Shown here in pieces: positions 51,200 through 64,000 of a stretch of 64,000 nt of DNA. The DNA is from Lentinus brumalis (lineage: Eukaryota > Basidiomycota > Agaricomycetes > Polyporales > Polyporaceae): assembly GCA_001792895.1 (NCBI GenBank), contig MARA01000011.1:1054001-1118000 (forward strand), in the 5' to 3' direction. Positions within the stretch are counted from its first letter, which is position 1, and each line of letters starts with the position of its first letter. The notes beneath the pieces are model-generated. The model had not been told where the DNA came from and did no database searches. It worked only from the letters and a program-made list of their open reading frames with translations. The translations under genes were made by a program, and so were the position numbers.

Positions 51200-52940
51200 T
51201 GTATCGACGCGGAACCGGGTGACGACAAACGGGGTCCTACCTCGCGCCCTTTTATGTGCGTCCGCGGACATCGCCTCGCTCCAGTGGTCGCCTCATTTGC
51301 GGCTCAAGATGGACGTGAAGCCTAGCCGGATGGAGAATACGCAGGCGCCTTCCTGCGTAGTGCCGCGATGAACCGCGATCCATCCAAGCAACAGCCCAGC
51401 CGGAGGGACGGCGGCTTCCCAGCGGTACCTGAAGTCACCCGTGGCGAGATTCCATCGGCAGAACCAGCCTCGGAAGGAGCGCTTGGAAAGCTCGGTAAGT
51501 TCTTTGTACTGCGTACGACACGAGTGTCCTGGTTGACATTTTCGCTCACATCTGCGAGGCGTCTCGGACCCCGGGACCCGGGCTTCTCTGCGAATGGGAC
51601 AGGGATACGTAACGCGCAGTATGATCGGGCACCGGGGGTTGCGCGGCGTCGCGCCCTCAAAGAAGGCAAGTAAGATTTCTCCCGATCTCAGACATCCAGG
51701 TCCTGACAGTCGCTCTCAAACGATGTGGGCGGTCGCAGCGGGCGGGCGGTGGCGCCACAATCAGGTCCGTTTAGCAGGGCACCACAGGTTCCGTAATGCC
51801 CGTGGCCGAGCTTACTACAGAGAGTTAGCATTAATGCACCCCCACTGGGATTCTAGCTGCTAAAGGTATGGGCTCCTTGGTAGGTGACCGGCCGCAGATA
51901 GCTTGAAGCCTGACGTCAATATCGTTTTGCCCGGCGTACCACAAGCATGTTCACTCCGACCAGTGCGGCTGCATGACCGGACTGCGGCGGGGGCCGCGAC
52001 TGGAGCACATGAATGTCGACCATGACTAACCGACCGGAACCTTTCGAGTCCTATTCGCACCCGCACAGAGTGAGTTAAGGGACCAAGGTTATCCTGGAAT
52101 GTCTGGAGCGTCGTGGCTGCTTCGGATAGCCTGCTGGCAAAGCTTGGAGGATGCTCGGAGCCAGGTGACCACATCAGTCGGACGTGTCGGTGCCAGCTTC
52201 AGGACCGTCCGCCGACCATTGGACGAAAATGCCCGGAGACGATCGTCCCCTTCAACGACTCGGAGGATGTCATGCGACCCGGACAACGTCCTCGAGATGC
52301 CGCGGAAGGAGTAGAAGGCGAGCGGTTAATCCGTATAGGAAGGATTGTTGCGAGCAACGCGAGCATTCCTCTGCGCAGGCGGGAAATTTTAGACAGCTTT
52401 GTGATGAGGAAGATGTCTCGGACTGCAGCCACGCGAAACCCCTCGGTGCCAATTAACCACGCGGACCCCATGGTTCGAACGTCGTCCAAATAGTTACACT
52501 TGCGAGAATGACCTGTGTACCGTGACGTACCGTTAACTACAGTTTCCGACGGTGCCACACAGACCCTTTGCATGCATAATATGTAGCACGTCGGTCGGCC
52601 CAGTTAATGTACAGGTCGAAGAGCTGGAAGGCGTTCGGCAGCGGAAGCTCGCGACGAGCGCGTGCCGCACGTGATGGGACAAACCTTCCGTTTTGGGAAT
52701 CGAATGAGCGCAGCGGGCCATCCGCGGTCGACATCGAGCAGCTCGTCCTCCACGTTCCCTACCTTCGCTTGTGGTAGTTCCTGGATCATCTGCGGATATC
52801 TCGACCTCCTGATGAGCCTGGGTAGCTGGTTCTAAGCTTGAACTTTCTCAACCTGTACCATTCGCAACATACCGGACGGCTCTCTGGTCTAGGTTGCACA
52901 TACCCCTTGTACCCGGTGACATCGCCATACAACAGCTGCT
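51200..52940. other. 1.7-kb region without a recognised gene
   Basis: Upstream of the oxygenase and of AP-3 delta, divergently placed. Small minus-strand frames at 51322-51669, 52199-52573 and 52537-52734 have plausible codon composition but no motif I know. They could be exons of a small or decayed gene. No terminal repeats were found. Confidence 0.4.
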
Positions 52941-55900
52941 ATGTGGGAGAGGACTCTGCAGGATCTCATTCGGGGTCTGCGTGCCAACAAGAAGGACGAA
53001 AGCAAGTTCATTGCTCAAGCCGTGGACGAGATTCGACAAGAGATCAAGAGCAAGGACATGGAGATCAAGGCGGCCGCTGTTCTGAAGTTGACATACGTAT
53101 GTGTTCTACGCTTCATACTTTCTGAGTCCACATACCAACATTTCGTGGACAAGCTACACATGATGGGATACGACATGGGATGGGCGTCTTTTCATGTAGT
53201 TGAGGTCATGTCGGCTCCAAGGATACACCTGAAGACCATCGGATACCTGGCAGCGGCCGAGTCTTTCACAGAAGACACGGACGTGCTGATGCTTACCACG
53301 AACCTGCTAAAGAAAGTGAGTCATATTCGGACGAAATATTCCCCGCGTCATTGACCATTGTTCGCAGGACCTCGGCTCTCGACCAGAAGAAGTCGCTATC
53401 GCTCTCAACGGCTTGTCACATATCGTGACGCCAGAACTGGCACGCGACCTCTCCCCGGAGCTCGTGGCCATGCTAAACCACTCCCGCCCCCACATACGGA
53501 AACGTGCGGTCCTTGCCATGTACAAGGTCCTCACGAAGTATCCCGAAATTCTACCGCAGAGCATGAGTCGTTTACAGGACAAGCTTGACGATTCTGACCC
53601 TGGTATGCACATCTCGTAGAAGTCACTCTGGGTCCCAACTGACGGCATTTGTCAGGCGTTGTGGCAGCGACAGTCAACGTCCTTTGCGAGCTGTCGCATC
53701 GCAATCCCAGAGATTACCTGCCATTGGCACCTCACTTGTTCCATCTATTGACTACGTCTTCCAACAATTGGATGTTAATCAAAATCATCAAACTTGTGAG
53801 GCGTGCTATGTTCCTGCGGGGAAGTACCTCGGTCTAATGCTCCCTCCAGTTTGGGACACTGACGCCGTACGAGCCTCGGCTGGTGAAGAAGCTGCAGCCG
53901 CCTATCACTGACCTCATCTCGACCACTGCGGCAATATCGCTGCTGTACGAGTGTGTTCGAACATGCATCATAGGCGGCATGCTGCTTGGTCACTCCGGGA
54001 ACGCACTAGCTAGCACATGCGTCACCAAGCTCGCAGGGTTCTTGCAGGACTCTGACCAGAACCGTGAGCGTGCATGACTCTCTGTCGCGGAACTAGTGAG
54101 TTGACATATCTCCGCAGTGAAGTATATTGCGCTGCTCGCCATGGTCAAGATCGTTCCGAGCCATCCTGAACTAGTGGCCGAGTATCAAGACATGATCTTG
54201 TCTAGTGTCAATGACGAAGACATCAGCATCCGGATGCGCGCTCTCGACCTAGTGTCCGCCATGGTCTGTCGATGTTCATCTAGCCATGACATATGCTCGG
54301 AAGGCGGCACACTTACGCGGCTCATGTTAGGTCAGCCGACACAATCTCCAGCCCATCCTGCAGCAGCTTCTCTCCCATCTGGTCAAGTCAGAGTCCATCG
54401 CCCTTCCATCCGCATCGGAGGTGTTGTCTCAATTTGCACCGTCCCCCGGCGCACCGATCGCCCGACCAGCAGTGCTTCCCTCACAATCTCCGGCATACCG
54501 ATTGACGCTCGCTCAGAGAATACTCGCGCTCGGCTCACAGGACGTCTACGACAACATCACAGACTTCGAGTGGTACATTTCGGTGCTAGTCGATCTCGCG
54601 TACGTCGCGCGCGTCAACGTCGGTGCAGAGATCCGTGAACAGTTGGTCGATATCACCGGTCGTGTTCGTGCCGCCCGTCGCTATGCCGTACAAGTCATGG
54701 TCAAGCTGTTGAGTGATGACTCGTTCCTGCATAACGCGTCCGACGAAGGCGGGTGTCCTGAAGTCTTATGGGCGGCTGCGTGGATCTGCGGCGAGTATTG
54801 CAGGTGAGCGCCTCCTCGATCTGGCGGCTCGCATGGCAACTCAGCGACACTTCAATGTCAACAGCGAGCTCGCCGAACCGCACAAACTGCTGTCGTACTT
54901 GCTTCAGCCGCGCATCATGACCCTACCCACCGAGACCATCGCGGTCTATCTGCACGCGGCCATGAAGGTGTTCGGGTCATGGGCTGCCGAATTGGCCGAC
55001 CGCTGGGATGACGATGACTTGCCCAAGGTTCGAGGCGTCGTTGACGACGTCCTGGAGCGCCTTTCGAGTTTCGTAACATCCTCAGATATTGAGGTGCAAG
55101 AACGGGTAAGTGCATCGCCGGTTCTCGGTGTTCTTGTGAACTTACTCCGCCCTTCCTACCTTGCGCCCACGGGCTGGCTTCGCCGAACAGGCAGCAGAGC
55201 TACTCCAACTGTTTACTTTCGTCCGGGCCGACCTCTCAGCCTTCAAGCCGCAGGCGGGCAGTGAACTCATGTACGGCGAATCGAGCGCAGAACCCTTCGA
55301 TGGGCCGTCCTCGACTCCCGCAGCTCAACCCCATTTCCCGAAGAGCTTGTACCTCATGAAACCGTTGTTTGGCGCATACGAGCTGAACGCCGTCGCTCCG
55401 ACGGCCCAGGCCAGCGTCCCCGTTCCGGAGGGATTGGACATGGAGGCCTGGATCGTGCCTATGCAAGAAGAGCCCGTGCTCACCCAGGACGCCGCCGCTG
55501 ATGAAGCGCCGGAGGGCAGAAAGGTGAAGAAGGGGAAGAAGAAGGACACCGGGAAGACGAAGCGTAAGGGAAAGGGCAAGGCGCGGGAGGACGAGTCTGG
55601 CGACGAGGATGGCGGGCATGCTCCGGTCCCTCCATCAGCCGAGACTGCGGAGGAACGGGCGGAACGAGAACGCGTGAGTTGCCGGTCTTTTGTCTGCGCC
55701 CATACATCGTCTTTTTGCATTCTGTCAATGGCTGACGCGGTGGCTCCGCCGGTATTCACTCGCAGAGAAAGGCCGAGCGGCTGGAGCGCCTGCGGGACGA
55801 CCCTTACTACCTGATCGACGACCGCACAGCTCCGGCAAGGTTGGACGCTTCGGACTTGGACTCGATCCCGGTGGTCAAACTGGATGACCTGCCGCCTCTC

Positions 55901-56504
55901 TCCCAAGGTACGCTCTTCGTCCACTGCGCAGCATCGGAGTTGTGCTCACGACACCGCCATATTGCGCCGGCTCCTTGCCATGTTTGCCCGTTGCCTTGCG
56001 ACGCCTCCAAAACCCAACTCTTATCGTGTATCGTGTCCATACCGCGACCCCCACTGGCTTACTCCGTCCGGCCCCATCCGCACAATAAACCCCCTTCGTG
56101 CAGCCGCGACGGTGTCACCGCGTCTGCCCAGCCTTCGGAGCTCCCTAGCCCCGCCTGCGCAGACCTTCGTAATAGACCGGACAGGCGAGATGCCTGAGGG
56201 CGCGAGATCGCCTCCACCGCAGCCGGGGGTGGCATCACCACGGCCCTCGGGCTCCTCCTCCCCAGCGCCCTACGGGGATGGGAGCAGAGCGGGCACGCCG
56301 CTTGGCGTCGGCGCGGTGACGGCGGCGCCGCTGCCATCGCGGTTCCCGGCGTACGATCTCGACGTCGACGAACCTCGCCCAGGAACTCCGGAGCCGATCA
56401 AGGTGATGCGGGCGAAGAAGAAGGGCTCGGGGTCGGGGAGCGGTAAGAAAGAGAAGAGACGGACTCAGACTCGCCAGACGGATAGTAGTACGACACAGAC
56501 GTAA
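52941..56504 (+). CDS. APL5: AP-3 adaptor complex subunit delta
   Basis: Start ATG at 52941 (M-W-E-R-T-L-Q-D-L-I-R-G-L-R), stop TAA at 56502-56504. The N-terminal two-thirds is an adaptin HEAT-repeat trunk, with hallmark segments L-T-Y-L-H-M-M-G-Y-D-M, F-H-V-V-E-V-M, K-R-A-V-L-A-M-Y-K and L-K-Y-I-A-L-L-A-M. A hinge rich in Lys and Glu (about 55500-55620) is typical of delta adaptin, and the C-terminal part is Pro/Ser/Lys-rich. AP-3 delta is the large subunit that, with beta3, mu3 and sigma3, sorts cargo from Golgi/endosome to the vacuole. The last intron (about 55910-56176) is long for this gene; the acceptor at TAATAG keeps the frame. About 870 residues. Confidence 0.92.
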
Positions 56505-57082
56505 TCGGGATGTGCGCGTACTACTTCGTATTATTGGGAGAAGCCCTCCGTTACCCCCAGGTTGTCAATGTTGCTTCGCAGCTTATTGAGACTTTGGAGC
56601 GAGATGCGACCGACCGAGCAAGGAGCATGCGAGTACGCCTGCGTCTTAGTCTACGTTAACGGGATGCAAATACACGGAGGTTCCATTATTGGTATGCTTC
56701 TGGGAGGCTATGTACTTATGGTATACATCGGTGGTAGTACTGCAGTTGCCAACGGCGCACGAGACAGAGATCAAAAGGGGGATAGGGAGGAACGCTGAAA
56801 TACATGCAGTCGCAGAATTAGCAGTGCATGGATATAGGTATGTGTAGATGTCAATGGGAGAATGGGACTGGCGATGAAATGCGACGAGGGAAGGATGCGT
56901 CGGTATGGGCGTGGAGATGGGGAGGAGATTGTCCATGACAGAGAGAAAGACAAAGTGTCAGAGCTTGAGCCAGACAGACGGAAAGAGGGCGGTGACGAAA
57001 GCTAAGGCCGAACTGGGAGTAGAATCAAAGACAGAGACTAATGCTTGATGAGGAGGCCGGTATCGGTTCGGTGTCCGGGTAC
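56505..57082. other. Convergent 3' spacer
   Basis: 578 bp between AP-3 delta and the kinase gene, both ending here. Nothing recognised. Confidence 0.5.
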
Positions 57083-59956
<2,874 letters not shown>

Positions 59957-60384
59957 CGCGTAGGGTATGTCGTGGCTGGTCTTATATGGTCGTGGATGTG
60001 GTCGTCACGGGTGGTGAAGAATGGAGAGAGGAATGCAGAGGAAGGCCTGGACGAGATGGAGCAGACGATAGACAGCGTAAGAGATAGCGCGAGCAGCAAG
60101 AAACAAGCAAAAAGGCGACGGGGCGGGAGGAAGAGGTGCAGAACGAGGGCAAAGTCAGGCCCAACTTGCTCGCCGCCTGGCCAGCCGCGGTATGTCCAAA
60201 TCCGGCCCTCGCTGCCCCCGCGCCGCTCAGCCGGTAGGCGCTCAACGCGTCGCGCGCTGCGGCAGCGCGGTCTCCTCTCCCCTCTCCGCGTCGTCTCGCG
60301 CGACACTCGCGACGTCTACGCTTTCATCCATCACACTCTTTCGTCGTCGTTGTCGTACACGCTTTGCAAGTCTGACGCGTCGCG
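59957..60384. promoter_or_regulatory. Divergent promoter region, kinase and large E2
   Basis: 428 bp between the start codons of the kinase (minus) and E2 (plus) genes. Purine-rich on the plus strand near 60010-60140, with no clear TATA box. Confidence 0.45.
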
Positions 60385-63300
60385 ATGTCTACTCGCAAAC
60401 GCGCCCCGCCACCGTCGGATTCTCCGCGCAAGAGAACAAAGAAGTCCCCCGCGCCTGACGCCGTCATCACAGTCGAAGACGAAGAAGACGACCTCGAGTC
60501 CATCCTCGCACAGATCAAGGCTCAAGAAGAGAGCGAAGCCCTCGCGCGTCGCTTGCAGGAAGAATGGAACGCGCCCGGTCCTTCCAGCTCCGGCCCACCC
60601 AGCGGTCTCGGGGACGCTACTCATGCCTCCGAATTCATCGAAGTATCCGACGACGAGCACCCGCCGGAAGATGATGAGACTATGGCGCGACGTCTTGCGA
60701 AGGCATGGGAGGCTGGTGCCTCCGACTCGGACGTAGAGTTGATACAACCCTCTTCGTCGCATCCCAAGACGCACTCCTCCGCTGCGGAGAAGGGGAAGGC
60801 CAAGTCCGACTCGAGTTCGGCCATACCCCCAATAGCCAAGCTGGAACAGTGCAGAGACCTGTTCACGGGAGAGAAGACGTGCGGGTGCGGCGCGAAGCTT
60901 CCGTCGCCTCGGGGCCATGTAAGAGCTTTCCCTACCTTCGTTATGCTCCTGTCCGGATCGATGAAGCGAAGTCATGTCGATACACCAGAATCACGATTCC
61001 GTGTATCGGTACTGTTTCACGAATTTTGATACCTTGAGACACAGTTGTGGCACGGTCTTTACGAGAACTGTGGACGGAGTCTGTTGGACGATTAATATCG
61101 TTCGATCCGTCGACATATTAAGCTTTCACTGGACTGGGACAGACTCATGGAGGACACTGAGAGTGCGAGGCACTTGACGGCCCACCATCTCCTCGCGAGA
61201 AATGTTGGGTCCGTCAAGCAATTCTGTTACAGGACACCTCTCATCCTCCCTGGCCGTCACAATTTCAGAACAGGAACAGGTCGGATATGCGACCTTGTGC
61301 GTAAGCGATACGACTTCAAGTCGATCGTACGACCTGGTACAATGCCGCACACTCAGACTCTTCCTCATGTCTTGCATGAGTGTATACATCCCTGCATCAT
61401 TACGCCAGGGACGCTGTCATAGTCTCCTATGCACGGCAGGCAACCCAGCGTCTTGGATGGGACAAAACGCATGCCAAAGGGCGAACACTCGCCACGCGAG
61501 GTTACCTGTCGGCCGGTCGCGCTCTCAATTGAGACAAAAGGCATACTCGCGCGGCGTGATACCGTCGTCTTTTGCCCTACTGTGTGGCCGCAGTCATCGG
61601 AAGACAATGTAGCTGTAGTCCGGGATGCCGGCCATCGCTGCTCACGACCCGGATTGTGTCGCAGATGTCGAGCCTGCGCAGCGCTTTTCAACCTAGTTCT
61701 GCGAGCCTTGCCGAGCAGAAGCAATGGAATTCGCATACATGCGGCATGCTTATCACCGCACGAACTGCGTTCTCGAAAAAGCGGGATGCAGGCAGCCACG
61801 GTCCGCCACCACATGCCAGGGGATGATATAGGCCCCTGGTTCGCGAAGGTGCAAAATGGACGTCTTGAAGTATTTGCGTTCCGCTCAAGAGCCGATGTCT
61901 AACCACTTCGGAGTATCGCCCAGACGTTCTGAGCAAGGGCTTTGCATTTGCGCCGCTCGGCTGCTTTGGAGGGACGACGTGTACTTTCGTGGTTAACTCG
62001 CCCACAAGCCACTCGGCCTGGTCTCCTGCGGCTCCCGCTGTCAGATTGTGTTTGACCGGCTAACTTCCACCGGACAGGCGTTGTCGACGGGCTTTCCGCT
62101 TACGGGACCGGCGCACGAGGGCGTGCATGAATTTCTCCCAGTACCCCTGCTGACACCTACGCGTATAGGTCGTCTTCACTCCACAATCGCCGCCATCGAG
62201 TCTCCTGCGTCTGCTGCACGTTCCATGCAAGAAGTGCAATACCAACCACTGCCGGGGCTGCATGTCGCCTGTCAGCTGTCCCCTCACATGCAAGGGCGAG
62301 GGCACGGAATGTTCTGTCCAGACATGCTGCGCTAATGTGCGCGTCATCGCCATATTCGAAACACTCGGTGGATTTGACAGACAGTACCTCGGCGAGCGCG
62401 ATTGTTCGGACGAGCGGGCTCGCAAAGCAGCCGCTAAAGCTCGCGCGAACCGAGGGGCCACCGTTGGCCCCGGCGGCACCGGTTACGGCACAGGCAACAC
62501 TGGAGGCTGGGGCAATGACTACGTATATGGTCGAGGGCGTGGGCGCGGACGTAGCCGGGGTGCGAACAATGGAGAGTTGCAACTCCCTACCACCGACGCA
62601 TTGGCGTCGCACTTCGACGAGATCATCGTGCGTGCATTGGGCACGGTCACAACCTATCTACCTGCCCCATACGCCGACGACCCCAAAATCTACGACATGC
62701 TCCCGCACGACTCCATCGGTGCACTGCTCTCGCTGTCCCAGCTTTCAGAGCTCCTGGGGAGCCTCCTGAGAAATGACTCTGTCACAGACTGGATCACACG
62801 GATAGACGTCTACCATGCGATGCTTGCCCTGCTTAGGAGGATGGCCGACTGCGAGCTCACACTAGAGGTATGTACTCCGCTCTTCGACTCTATCCATGTG
62901 CTCATACATTACTCTGTCAGGTACTCGTCGGCACCCGCTGGGAGATCTCCAAGAGCTGCGGACTCGAAGACTGGATGTGGGGCGACGGATCAATCGTCTG
63001 GGAACGCAAGAAAGACACAGACGATCCTGTCCCCGCCCCTCCGCTTTACGCACACTTCAAGAAGCTTACGCGACAGTGCGAAGCCTTCCTCGCCGGCGCA
63101 TCGAGTCTCCTCGAGTCTGGGGAGGCCGACGACGGAGGCGAGACAGCAGAGACAGCCGTCAAGGCCACCTCCCTGTGTGGCGACATTATTGCGGCCAAGG
63201 ACGACATCGAGCGCGCGATGGCTGTCATGGGCAAGAACTCCGAAACCGTTCTGCGCGATCTAGAGCGTTCCGACGATCCTTCAGGCTCGGGATCCAGAAC

Positions 63301-64000
63301 GGGAAGCGGTAAGGAGGGCAAGGGCAAGGGACTCGACCCCGCAATTAACCTCGACCGGGTGTATGCGCGTGAATGCGAGCGCCTCGCATTCAAGTACGTG
63401 GCGCTCTCGCAGCCGGCGCAGACGGGGACTGGACTGGACTACCCTGGCTACAAGTACGTGCAGGAACTGAAGAAGACGGCCAATGCGACGCGGAATCCGA
63501 AGGACCGCCTGCACCTTGTCAAGGAGCTTGCGGTTATGGCGACCAGCCTGCCGCCTGGAGTGTGGGTCCGTGTGGACGAAGTGCGGAACGATGCAATGTG
63601 AGTAGTCTATCTGACTTTTTCGTACCATCCCATGCCACTCGTTACGCGGTCTGCCCATCTCGCTTCCCGGTTTGCTGTTCATTGTTTGTCGATCCACCAC
63701 GCGAATCGCGCGTATACATACGCCTTTCATTGAACCTTCATACATGCTCATACTCACTCTATTGTCCCATACGTGTGCCCGGCAAATTGGCGCACCTCAC
63801 AGCAAGATCATGATCGCGGGGCCTGAGGGGACGCCGTACGCCGGGGGCCTGTTCGAGTTCGATTGTTTCATTCCACTGGAGTACCCGAACAAGCCGCCGC
63901 TCATGCATCTTCGGACGACGGGCGGCGGTTCTGTGCGCTTCAATCCGAACCTGTACAACTGCGGCAAGGTGTGCCTGTCGCTCCTCGGGACATGGCCTGG
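60385..64000 (+). CDS. Large ubiquitin-conjugating enzyme (E2) with N-terminal cysteine-rich region, 3' end outside window
   Basis: Start ATG at 60385. Exon 1 (to 60918) encodes a Lys/Ser-rich leader with nuclear-signal-like R-K-R-T-K-K, two acidic helices with R-R-L-Q-E-E-W and R-R-L-A-K-A-W repeats, then [15 protein letters not shown] 1,250-nt intron (60919-62168) joins to a Cys/His cluster ([12 protein letters not shown]) that may bind zinc. A long helical middle follows, then the UBC fold from about 63540: [19 protein letters not shown] and N-P-N-L-Y with the catalytic Cys in [11 protein letters not shown]. This layout resembles the BIRC6/UBE2O class of giant E2s, which join E2 and ligase-like functions. 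The window ends just after the catalytic loop. Confidence 0.88.

Noticed and set aside
51322..52734. Several small minus-strand frames as a multi-exon gene
   Set aside because: I could not join them with consistent splice sites or recognise a family; kept only as an unexplained region.

Overview
The window is nuclear DNA of a basidiomycete fungus, most likely an agaricomycete (wood-decay/polypore type). The evidence is multi-exon genes with many introns of about 50-75 nt (GT...AG), tightly packed genes, GC-rich coding exons, and families typical of that group: a Ulp1-type protease of the KDZ-associated kind, psi-factor oxygenase, fungal Zn(II)2Cys6 regulators, and expanded DUF2235 hydrolases. 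No species call can be made from the sequence alone. All gene models were spliced by eye, so terminal coordinates are firmer than internal exon edges.

Layout. (1) 1-7.4 kb is transposon-rich. It holds the 5' part of a cysteine-rich protein running off the left edge, a 10-11-bp periodic GCAA array, a decayed or truncated Ulp1-like protease gene, and an aldo-keto reductase pseudogene broken by three different terminal-inverted-repeat elements; one of these has a perfect 8-bp target duplication and another sits in the last coding exon. (2) 7.3-38.6 kb is an accessory cluster. It has five full-length DUF2235 alpha/beta-hydrolase genes plus two gene fragments, arranged around one animal-heme-peroxidase/P450-like psi-factor (fatty-acid) oxygenase and two tandemly duplicated Zn(II)2Cys6 transcription factors. 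Three hydrolases on the left run on the minus strand; the oxygenase, both regulators and the two intact right-hand hydrolases run on the plus strand. The outer hydrolases at 7.5-9.4 kb and 32.0-34.0 kb are close paralogues in inverted orientation, and their promoters are also similar. (3) 38.9-64 kb is a conserved housekeeping block: a Ucp12/YLR419W-like DExH RNA helicase and a PRP22/DHX8 spliceosomal helicase sharing a 196-bp divergent promoter, an NXT1/p15-like mRNA export factor, a 2-oxoglutarate/Fe(II) oxygenase, the AP-3 delta subunit, a Ste20/MST3-like kinase (with an apparent one-base frameshift), and a large ubiquitin-conjugating (E2) protein cut off by the right edge.

Working idea for the accessory block (inference): the hydrolases resemble Tle1-type phospholipases. 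They could release or rearrange acyl lipids, the oxygenase would oxidise free unsaturated fatty acids to hydroperoxides (its P450 half lacks the heme-binding cysteine, as in 10R-dioxygenases of the PpoC type), and the paired regulators could control the set. This would be a dedicated oxylipin locus, which I do not recognise as a described cluster type.
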